Shown: positions 55,430-64,000 of the stretch, one piece after another
Layout: each line of letters starts with the position of its first letter
How positions within the stretch are numbered: position 1 is the stretch's first letter
Assembly (NCBI GenBank): GCA_000711775.1
Contig: ARYC01002088.1
Span: 1 to 64,000, forward strand
Reading direction: 5' to 3'
Origin: Oxytricha trifallax
Taxonomy: Eukaryota > Ciliophora > Spirotrichea > Sporadotrichida > Oxytrichidae
Length of the DNA stretch: 64,000 nucleotides
The notes under the pieces: generated by a model
What the model saw: the letters and a program-made list of their open reading frames with translations, nothing else
Told to the model about the DNA's origin: nothing
The model's database searches: none
Made by a program: the position numbers and the translations under genes

Positions 55430-55690
55430 AGATCATAGTGTTTTTATAGCATCTTTCAAACTTGACACTTTACAAAGTCTCCAGATCACTTCATTTATAG
55501 AAAGCAAGAACAGCAGCTTAGTAAACAGTTGTTTACATGGACTTTTACACTCGCCAAGTGTCTTTATAAAACCTTCAATTTTATTAGCAACTCCCAAAGC
55601 TATCTTCTATTGTTCAGCGTCCTCTAATACTTAGAGTACATTTTACTATATTTGAGTGGAAAAACATGTCACTGCTTCGAAAAATTGCAT
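55430..55690 (+). repeat. dispersed repeat, copy 3 (direct)
   Basis: CTATTGTTCAGCGT at 55607-55620 is a perfect 14-bp inverted match to 54867-54880 in copy 2. The head matches copy 1. Confidence 0.7.
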
Positions 55691-55719
55691 AAAAGTCAAA
55701 AATTGATAAAAATATTATA

Positions 55720-56395
55720 ATTTTAAATCTTGTTAAATATGGTTAAAAAGACTTTAATCACCGAATTTGAACATTTTGAAGATAATTTATATTTTAATTT
55801 TATTGCTTACATACAAAGTTCTTATTTTAACAGTACAGATATATAATTTTAATAAATTCAATATTTTATTGCTTAAAAATATTTTTAGATCAATTACAAA
55901 AAGGTTATTCATCTCTTATTATATATAAACCCCAATACGTATGTGCATAAGAATTTGATAAGTGCGTAAACGAATTTAATTAAATGTGTTAATACGAAAT
56001 AACGTGGATTATAAAATTAAAGTACTTTGTAGTAGACGGACATGACCTCCCGAATTTTGGAATTTCTCAGAAAACCGCGTTTTTTTTTTGCCCTTGATTT
56101 TTGCAGAATTAAATCAAGCGAAAATCGTAGACCAAGAATTAAAAAATCAAAATGAAAATCGGAAATATGGTCGCCGAAATCTTTTTTAATTACTGGATCA
56201 AAAATGTGGAAAAAAATGAGACATATTTGAATATTAGAAATAAATTAAATTAATTATTAAATTAAAATATGAATTAAGTATAAGGGAATATGGGGAAAAA
56301 AGGGAGTGGGGTTAAACTTTTAATTTAAATTAAATTATAAATAAATTAAATTTGTTTTAATTTTCTTCTTCTTCATCTTTTTCATCTTCATCATT
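55720..56395. other. AT-rich region with a small GC-richer patch, no gene
   Basis: A patch near 56035-56190 (CATGACCTCCCGAATTTTGG ... GGTCGCCGAAATC) differs in composition. No frame recognised. Confidence 0.35.
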
Positions 56396-56409
56396 TTTTT
56401 AATTTGAAT

Positions 56410-56601
56410 TTAATTGTAAAAAAAAGTGGCAGAGTTCACTCTAAATTTTCTGGCTTTAAATCTCTGTGCATTATATTTTTCATTTTTTATTTTATCTATC
56501 AAAATGTTTTCAGGTTTTAGATCTCTGTGTATTAATATTTTAATTTCAATTTTATTTAATTGAATTTTCATCTTTATCTTCTTCATTTTCATCATATTCA
56601 T
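56410..56601 (-). pseudogene. protein-kinase catalytic-loop fragment, duplicated
   Basis: The minus strand encodes ILIHRDLKPENILIDKI and, about 65 bp further, the same motif again in another frame (MHRDLKPENLE). HRDLKPEN is the kinase catalytic loop. No ATP-binding or DFG part is found close by. The two copies differ at several bases, so this is not a simple recent tandem duplication. Confidence 0.6.
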
Positions 56602-56890
56602 TGTATTATGCTAAATTCAATTTGATTTGTTTTCTGAAATAATTATTTTATATTTTTATAATTATAATTTTCCTAAATGGAATTGAAAATCATTGAAATT
56701 TTCTAAAGGGTAAAATTAAATATTTAAATTTTCCATAATTTTAGAATAATGAATTTAAATAATATTATAGATAACTCTTATGATTAATACTTCGCAAATG
56801 CGAGAACTTCATTTTAATTTTAATTTATTTTTTTATTGTTTGATTTGACTCAAGGGTTTTGGGGCAATTATATAGGGGCATTTTATATTA

Positions 56891-58707
56891 TCATATTTAA
56901 TTAAATTAACTTAGCTTTTATTATATCACAAAGGAAATTGTAAATTAGTGAATTTAAGTTTCTTGCTATTTTACTGTTGCTATTATTAATTACTAATATT
57001 TAATCTTAATTTAATAATAAAATAAATTGAGAAATGAAAATAGTATTGAAAGAGGAAAATTACAAGAAATGAATTTAAATAAAATTAAAGAGTAGTTAAA
57101 GACTTAATCATTTTTAGTGAGAAATTAATTAAAGAATTATATAGGTAATTATAATTAAATTATTGCTTAGTTATCTTGTGAGTAAATATTATTGTTAGAA
57201 TTCAAGTTCTAATCATCGCTGGAGTCGGAATTAAACAAGTTATAGCTGACTTTTTTCCCTTTTTTCTTGGATTGAGAGGCAAGTGATTCTCTTCTATCAT
57301 TTTTCTTGGAAATATCTTTGGAGTTGTTAGAAATTTATTTTCCTTAAGAATGTATTGAGATTTAATTTTCAACTTTAAGTTTAATATACTCAGTCAAGCC
57401 AAGTCTCTCAATATAATGCTCAGCATTAAAGAAGATATTTTTGGGATTATTCAAATTCTGAATTTCATTCATTTTAGTAAGGAAAACTTTAGAATGAGAA
57501 GTGAAGTTTTACCATTTTTTACAAATTTCAGAATAATTCAAAGAGTAGTCGAAATACTTGAAATTACAAGACATAGCTAAATTATCATCAATCACTTACA
57601 CTGGTTGCTAATCAAGAAAATAAAATATGTTAAAAACTCCAAGACAGTTGTTAATAAATTCTTCATAGTAAATTTGAGTTAATTTTCCATTAATTCTTTG
57701 AATTCCGTTTGGAATTTATACAGTAATTTCACAGAAATTTTCGTTATCTTCGTAATAATACCACTTTTGATTGATAAATTTCATAACGAGAAAGTTCTTA
57801 TCGTCATTTTGGATTAATTAAATAAGCAAAGTGGAATTTTAGAATTGTGAAAGAAGTGTGTAAAATCCACCAGCTAAAGTAACAGAGTCAATTATTTCTC
57901 TCTTTGAGAGCTTGTTTTCTGATTTTAACATAAAAGTTTCATATTTAGAATTTATAATTAAGCCTTGAGTGGCGTCGATGTCAATTAAGCGATTAAAAGT
58001 AAAAATATCCTTGACTTTTTGAACATCATCATAAGCTGCAATTAAATTAAAAACAATGCTTTCTTTGCTTACATATACAGTAGAACCCATAAATTAATTC
58101 AAAGCATTATAAAATTCAACAATAATTGAAGGGTATTTCTCCTTAATTTTGGTAATTTAGTGTAAACATTAAAGTCATCATAGCGATTTTCACATTATTA
58201 TTATTGTGAATAAATAAATCCAGTACCAATAGTGCAAGTAAAATTTCCAGAACCTTTAAATAAAACGTAGGGGTTTGCTTGAGCTAAAGATAAATAATAA
58301 TGGGGATTTTAAGTAATTGAGTACAGATGCATTTAATTTAAGTCATCTTTAAATCCATAATTCATTTTGTAAAATTGATCACTAGATATTTATTGATTAG
58401 CTTGGTTGGCATTTTATTAATTAATATATTACTGCTGTGCCAATAAAGGATTATTTTGCTAGGCTGCTAAAAGATGCAAATTTCTAATTCTCAATTGATT
58501 TAATACATTTGGATTTTATGGAAGGGCTTAGCCTTAAGCACCAAGAATATTCCCATTTTAGAAGTTTGGATTAGGATTTTGATTTTATCCTTGTAATAAA
58601 TTATTTGAAAGAGAAAGTTATTGCAATAAATTGTTTCTGGAATTAGAAACTTAATTCAGGAATGAATTTGCTTACATTTATTACTGATTTTAATTGTAAA
58701 TGTTCAT
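56891..58707 (-). CDS. Gln-rich host gene, apparently whole, one 26-nt intron
   Basis: Starts at ATG 58705-58707 and remains open, with one 26-nt GT...AG intron (58142-58167), to TGA at 56891-56893: 596 codons with dozens of TAA/TAG as Gln. The N-terminus is Asn/Gln-rich (MNIYNQNQQQMQ). A folded part from about residue 110 includes NPHYYLSLAQANPYVLFKGS, EKYPSIIVEFYNALNQFMGS and NPKNIFFNAEHYIERLGLTE. Then a basic tail (SQSKKKGKKVSY) and an acidic SDSSDDQN end. The last 100 or so codons are low-complexity and may be read-through into 3' flank. No family recognised. This is the cleanest host gene in the window. Confidence 0.7.
58142..58167 (-). other. 26-nt intron
   Basis: Minus strand GTTTAC...TTAAG. 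Removing it joins DDFN to EKYPSII in frame. Size is typical of the smallest ciliate introns. Confidence 0.65.
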
Positions 58708-59320
58708 TGAATAATTTGCTTTTAGATAAAATAAAAGTTTAAGAAAAGTTTGATTTGTTTTGTTAAGAAAATGATAAAATTATTATAATTTGCAAACTTT
58801 TTATACAAGTAGTAATTCTAATGAATTTTCAAATTAATGGTAAAACTTAAAATTAATGGTTAAAATGTGAAAATTATTGGTAAAATCGTATTTTAATAAA
58901 AAATTACTTGAAAACTATAGAAAATTAATAATTTAAATAAAAAAAATAAGGAATTTGAGAGAAACATTTATAAAATGATTATTATATAATAAGTATTAAT
59001 GATTTTGATTATTTTTGATTTAATAAGCTTATATGTATAAAATTTTTAGAGTTAAATTAAAGAGAAAAGCTAATAATTTTAAAATTTGTTGATAAATAAT
59101 ACATAAAAATCGATATATTACTTACCTAATTCCCCTCTCCCCTGTGCCCTTAAACCCGCAAGCCTGTACCAGTGCCTGTTCACGCGCCGCCCTAACTCGT
59201 CCCTATTTTCCAAGTCCTCACCTGCCACCTTCGCTCTTCGCTGCCTATAAAAAGCGTGAATAATTAACTAGAAATTCAAGGGAAATTGAATGTAAGAGCC
59301 TTGCAATTTTCATTTCAAAT
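58708..59320. other. AT-rich spacer with GC-rich island at 59125-59255
   Basis: Upstream of the Gln-rich gene lies AT-rich DNA, then a cytosine-rich island (CCCCTCTCCCCTGTGCCC, CACGCGCCGCCC). No ORF or RNA gene could be assigned to the island. Confidence 0.4.
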
Positions 59321-61081
59321 TCAATTAACTGTTCTTAATTCAACTTAAAAAGCTCTCCTTAATAATTTTTAATACTCGCAAAAATCGAATTAAATTAGGC
59401 CACTCTTGCTAGCAAGCCCCGCTTATTAACCTCGCACTTTCGCCTAGCTCAAAAATCTTTTAGCGAAATAGATTCCAAGGACGCTGTCAACACGTGATAA
59501 AAGCAGCGCCTCACCAAGTTCTAGTTGATCCTGCTAATATTCATGCCCAGCTCTTTCATGAATGCTGCCCAGTAGTCCCTAAAAAGGTGAACTCCAAGCG
59601 ACTTACTTTGATTACGCCCTGGTATTCAGAGGGTTCAAGTCTCGATTTTTTATCCAAGAGTACATCAATCCAACAGGTGCGATTCTATAGTGATAAGGCC
59701 CTAAACACATTATTGGCAAAGCCAAATCCAGGTACTTATTCATAATACTTTGTGATCTGTGGTAAGGTGCATTATCAAGTAGAATTAAAGTATTTTCTCT
59801 CCAACTAGTGTCAACTGAATCCAATACATTAACTAGTTTACATAGGAAGTACATAAATGAGTGCTAGTTAGTTCTTACATGATTAACTGTATAGTACAGC
59901 TCTCCTGTACTTGCAACTCCAATAATTAAATTCATTTATTTTAGTCTCTGTGAATTTGTAACTCTATTTTTTACATAAGGGGCAGTCCAACCTCTGTGTC
60001 TTTAATCTGTTTAGTTAAGAGTTGATTCATCAATATTTATTATTCTCCTACCCTTACTTAAGTGTTCCACGAATTATTGAGATGCATACTATCTTTATAA
60101 CTTACTACTATTGCTATTGTGTAGGGTTGAAATTTACTTGATTTATTTATAAGTCATCATTAATTCATTTTTCAAGAACCTTCTAATCATTTACTTGCTA
60201 CACCTTAACTAAATATTCTTCTGTAAACTGTGCTGTATATCAGAAACCTGCACTGGTTAAGTGTTAAACATTAACATATTCACGATATGAGTGCGTGCTC
60301 TGCTATGCAGTTTCTTATACTTGCCTCTATTAATTAATTTTAGATTCCAAAATTAAGCTTTCTTGATTGGGCTTTTTAAGTACCTTCTTAATTTATAGTA
60401 TGATATACCAAGTCTATCCATTATTTAGAGGAAAGTTAACTTTTCTGTAACTCTTAATCTAAGTGACTCCTCTGCAAGTTTAAGTTCCTTCTCTTACAAT
60501 TATTTCTCCTTTCTTAACTACTTTTGTAGTCTACGAGGAATTATTGCATTCAATTGTGTGTGCTAACCAAAAATTGGAATTTAATATTTTATTTTATGAT
60601 TCTCAATAACTTTGGCTTCAAGAGCTTTTAAGTCAAAATTTTAACAACGTTCCATCAAACTCTAGGGTTCTAAATCTGATTACTTATACTCAGTGTAAAG
60701 CTTTAGCACTAACTAACCAAGAGTCTTAATTTAATTATCATTAAGTAATGATTCTTTAGCTCCTTTTTTAATACTTTCTCTATACTTTTCTTTGGGATCT
60801 ATGATAAATCCGTCGATTTCAAACTCTGAAATTTCATCACGAATTTCATTGAATAATTAAATCATATCCTTTTCACTTACTTCTTCTATACTCACATCTG
60901 CAAGAGTTATGTTTCTTTAGTAAAGTATATTAGTTGTTAAGTAATCTGCATTATTGCAAGAATCTTCAGATCTACTGGAAGAGCTCTGCTCTTCACTTGA
61001 ACTATTACCATGATAATCGTTATCTTCCAACTTGAAGAATTCTGAGAGTCTCTACTGTCGTTTTTAAGAATATGATTCCAT
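59321..61081 (-). CDS. DDE transposase, Tc1/mariner (IS630) class, catalytic Glu replaced
   Basis: 586 codons open with TAA/TAG as Gln, from ATG 61079-61081 (MESYSQKRQQRLSEFF) to TGA 59321. The N-terminal 200 residues are acidic then basic. An HTH-like region reads TFLQIMDRLGISYYKLRRYL. The catalytic core has NIDESTLNQ (first Asp), ILLDNAPYHRS (second Asp) and YRIAPVGLMYSWIK, where family members have Glu in place of the Gly (position D+35). So the frame is intact but the third catalytic acid is missing. The final 100 or so residues after KNRDLNPLN may be out of the original frame. Quite different from TBE transposase. Divergent, 190 bp from the 22-kDa-type gene at 61272. Confidence 0.85.
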
Positions 61082-61271
61082 AGACTGATTCCTAAATTTA
61101 ATAATAATGAATTCTCTTGGTGCTGGTAGGAATTCCGCTAGCGGAAATTGGACTGTGCTGGTAAGATTTCATTATCATGAAAAGCACTCTCTAGTTTTAA
61201 TAACGGTAGTGTCTTCCTGAATCGAAATTGACCTATAAAAAATGGTGAAAGGCACCTAACTTTTAATTTTA
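61082..61271. promoter_or_regulatory. divergent promoter region
   Basis: 190 bp between the starts of the transposase and the 22-kDa-type gene, so it probably drives both. It holds a GCTAGC-centred palindrome (TTCCGCTAGCGGAA at 61131-61144). Confidence 0.45.
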
Positions 61272-61999
61272 ATGAACCAAGGATAACTTACTGGTATCAA
61301 TGTTCAAGAACTCGCCCAGAAATGCATAAGTAAGAAAGAGCTATACAACTTTCTTGCCCAAGACTGCCACGCTTTCTTACCCAAAGCAGACTCCACCAAC
61401 ATTTATTTCCTTAAGTAAATCATAAGAGCAGAGAAAGAAGTAACGATTAACTTACCCATGTAACTGTTAATATAGTACGTAAGAAGAGACGCAGTTAAAG
61501 TGTCAGCAGTGCCTCAAATCGATGGACTTACAGTTCAAGACTTTCTCGATTATGCAAGAAGGTCTTCAAGACTGCTGCAATACTTGCCTGAAGAACGAGA
61601 TTGGGTCCACCTTGACAGATAATGGATCTGCGACTTGCTCTTCACCCTAGACACCGACGGTGTCTCCCAGATGATTCATGATGCAATGCTCTAACGAAGA
61701 GAAAAGCTAGAGTAAAACAGAGATCTCGTTATAGAAATGAGACCCGAGTTCGTGGACGCTCTCAGCAGATGTCTTAACTTTAGCAGTAAGTTTACTCTGT
61801 CTTAATTTCGTGTGTAGCTGAGCGAGGTAAGGCTGTGAATCTAGTAAAGGATTCATCTAAAAGAAAGAGAACTCGTGATTAAATGGAAGAAGTAAAAGAT
61901 TATGAATAAGCTTTAAAATAAGATAAGCAGGATTTCTTGCAGTAAACTAAAAAGTTGAAACAAGAGCATGACAATATGGAAAGTGAGTTGCTTGACTGA
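61272..61999 (+). CDS. 22-kDa TBE-type accessory protein, intact, two short introns
   Basis: 219 codons after removing introns at 61440-61475 (36 nt) and 61786-61817 (32 nt). Both are GT...AG and the spliced length is an exact multiple of three. It starts MNQGQLTGINVQELAQK. Blocks align with the TBE 22-kDa gene and the copy at 40985: SKKELYNFL, IYFLKQIIRAEKE, VPQIDGLTVQDFLDYA, LLQYLPEE, LDRQWICDLLFTLDTDGVSQ, IEMRPEFVDALSRCL. It ends in a Lys-rich, coiled tail (SKRKRTRDQMEEVKDYEQAL). It is the only undamaged member here. It lies next to a non-TBE transposase, divergently. Function unknown. Confidence 0.8.
61440..61475 (+). other. 36-nt intron 1 of 22-kDa-type gene
   Basis: GTAACG...ATATAG; removal joins AEKE to YVRRDAVKV. 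Confidence 0.7.
61786..61817 (+). other. 32-nt intron 2 of 22-kDa-type gene
   Basis: GTAAGT...GTGTAG; removal opens the basic tail to TGA 61997-61999. Confidence 0.7.
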
Positions 62000-62129
62000 T
62001 TGAGCTTGCTTTGCGCAGCTAAGAAATTCAGATTTTGAATGCTGCTGCTTCTATTCCTTCATGAATCTCTATATACTATTAATAGCAAAAACTTGAATTT
62101 GGTGAATTGCTTTAAAAAATTAAGATAAA

Positions 62130-64000
62130 TCTCATATTCTTAATCTTGGTTTTCTCTCTGGATTTTTGTGATTTATGTCGCTTTTAAAGTGCCTTCTCTC
62201 ACTAGAGGCCGCCTTCAACCATCTTTCAATTGTCTCTTCACTCTCTGGCAGCTCTGTATAAGTGCAAGTGAATGTTTTATCTCTGACACTGCGACGGTAT
62301 AAAGATCTCAAGTCTTATTTTATTCTTTGATTTAGTCAAGCTTTTATTATCCTTTCACTAATCTTCTCCTTGAACTTGTAGTACTGCTTTTACTTTTGGA
62401 TCTCTCTCTGCTTTGAGCCTTAGTAATCTCATGGTGCTACCGCTTTAAATTCTTTTGCACCAATTTCTATACCTCTTCAAACGGTTTGTTTTGCAGCACT
62501 GGATTTTAACTCATCTTCTCTTCTATTACCTCTATGAGAGTTGGTTAATAAAAACCCAATTTACTTTATTCAGTTGGTTCTTCAACTAAGGCAGCCTCTT
62601 TAAGTTCCTCAACTTTTTCTTTCTTCTCTTCTTCAATTGGATGGATTGCTTCGTTATAAGATTTCTCAGTGAGCCTTATAAGGTGTTCAACAATTTCTCG
62701 TACCTTCTTATCATCCTTATTCTTATTGGAAAGTCCTGCAGTTATCTATTCTTGAGGCACTAAGTTTGATTCAATTGAATTTTCCATTGCTTCTTATTGA
62801 TTTTACAAAATTGATTATACCAAATTGTACTTGCGATAAAGATTAAGGTCAGCTTCATTTTACTCCACTACGAGCAGCTGCTCTGCACTACTGTTAGAAG
62901 CTAGTTTATATAACACTCTCTGCCATCTACCTTTGGTGTTGAGCCTACCAATCCTACCAATGATTTATTCTTTCAGATCTTTTTGTAAAAACATCAGCGA
63001 TAATTAAATATGAACCACCATTTTGATTGATTTCATCATTCGTTTAAATGTCTGTGCCTCTACCCTTTGCTTCATTCAACAAGTAAATTCTATAGTTCTT
63101 GCTTGCATTCTTCATTAAATACCTGCCTTCAAGGGTAGCTTCAATTACAGCAGCGTGGCCGTGGCTGAAACTTGTGAAATCGCAGCCTGAATATTAAAGG
63201 CCTTATTCAATAGTGCTGTAATTTGCAGAGGCAACAATTAAAACTGGGGAATTCGCTACTTAATCCTTTATGATTTCCTTGATTTGAGTTCACGAGCAAG
63301 TCTGGAAGCTAAGTTTTCTTGTCTCCTTACAACTTATCAAGTGTAGGGAACACCACAGGCGTGCTTGACAAAGCCAAGTTAAGGCAATGTTATTCGGTTT
63401 GAGAAAGATGGCTGCCTGAAAAACCAACAATACTTTTAGCTTGCTTGAAGAGGTTGAGTTAGTTTACAATGTTTTCACTGGAACCATCAAATAAAATCCA
63501 ATCGTACTATCAACCAGCACGATACTCTCGTGCCACACACTCATGAATTTAGGGTTCTTCGTTTATTTCTTCAGTTGTGGCTGAGTAAAGAAATAAATAC
63601 CTGCGCTTCTTGCAATGAAATTAAAGTTTGAATTAAGAGACATTGCACTAATTAACTTTTAGAATTTCTTGAAATCCCTCTATACCAAGTGCTCATTCTT
63701 ACCAATTATGATTACGGATAGCTTGGTTTTAAGAGCTACAAGAATGGCTAGCGCAATAGAAATTAAGGTCTTGCCATTTCCAATACCAAAATGAATTAAA
63801 TGACTTGACTGTAAGTTATCGCAAATGTAGTTAATGCACAAACTTATGAACTCTACAACTTAAATCCAAGATTCTGCTGCAGTTTTTCTAAATCTTCACT
63901 CACACTCAACCTTTCATTTGAAGGCTTTAATTGAAAGTCCTTGCTAATTAGTGCATAATGTTAACATTCTCAAAGAGTTAAAGTAGTTCTGCAACAATTT
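62130..64000 (-). pseudogene. SecA-like ATPase/helicase gene, decayed, 5' end outside window
   Basis: The minus strand enters from the right edge. Near 63795-63770 HFGIGNGKTLISIALAI is a P-loop region. Near 63530 IVLVDSTIGFY sits where the Walker B Asp-Glu is expected but has Asp-Ser. Next, in another frame, come NIVNQLNLFKQAKSIVGFSG and LNLALSSTPVVFPTLDKL. Then YRIYLLNEAKGRGTDIQTND and NGGSYLIIADVF match the GRGTDI...GG-hydrophobic block of SecA-type motors, followed by a degraded QxxGRxxRQG region. The C-terminal part to about 62130 is charged. At least two frame changes. Large SecA-like proteins of unclear role are common in ciliates. Damaged Walker B supports loss of function. Confidence 0.65.

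Noticed and set aside
54506-55690. Flanking direct repeats considered as LTRs of a small retroelement
   Set aside because: No TG...CA ends, no primer-binding site or polyprotein between, and a third inverted copy of the same unit lies inside.
59494-59745. 83-codon plus-strand ORF
   Set aside because: Antisense to the C-terminal core of the Tc1/mariner-type transposase.
1-64000. CRISPR arrays, operons and bacterial promoters
   Set aside because: No short regularly spaced repeats with unique spacers; genetic code, introns and elements are those of a ciliate nucleus.

Overview
The window reads as germline (micronuclear) DNA of a spirotrich ciliate close to Oxytricha or Stylonychia. Three things say so. 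Real reading frames run through many in-frame TAA and TAG codons (read as Gln), with TGA the only stop. Introns, where visible, are tiny (26-36 nt). Two telomere-bearing elements (TBEs) are present, whose ends carry C4A4 telomere-like repeats. An ORF search with the standard code misses nearly every real gene here. Base composition is very AT-rich, with a few GC-richer islands.

Layout. 1-1155: end of a minus-strand TBE with a damaged transposase. 1159-9800: decayed coding stretches of host type, an 882-bp TA-flanked element, a near-perfect 190-bp-arm palindrome, a 190-bp palindromic repeat and a Myb-like relic. 8060-15328, probably continuing at 21075: a decayed cadherin/furin-like surface-protein gene split by three different elements: a Rep-coding element with long inverted repeats (9812-11672), a second 882-bp element (14258-15139) and a complete TBE (15329-21071). 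The TBE has an open 42-kDa transposase, a 22-kDa gene split by a 1.6-kb insertion, and a broken zinc-finger/kinase gene. 21.1-30.4 kb: AT-rich DNA with coding remnants and a second Rep-like relic. 30.4-35.4 kb: a decayed LINE on the minus strand with a small inverted-repeat element inside it. 35.7-56 kb: mostly remnants, plus several open genes (192 aa at 35.7 kb, an acidic repeat protein at 43 kb, about 230 codons at 51.6 kb), a divergent TBE-like element (40.98-42.7 kb) and clusters of short hairpins and dispersed repeats. 56.9-58.7 kb: an apparently whole Gln-rich gene with one 26-nt intron. 59.3-62.0 kb: a third transposase of the Tc1/mariner (IS630) class beside an intact 219-aa gene. 62.1-64.0 kb: a decayed SecA-like ATPase/helicase gene running off the window.

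The most interesting result by hand comparison: the 22-kDa TBE accessory protein has two relatives in this window (40985-41824 and 61272-61999). Each lies next to a different, non-TBE or only distantly TBE-like DDE transposase, and each shares short introns and the same block order. The accessory gene therefore looks like a conserved partner of several transposon lineages rather than a TBE peculiarity. Both non-TBE transposases have lost the third catalytic acid, while the TBE copy at 15431-16492 keeps all three.

All homology statements come from reading translations by eye. No database search was possible.
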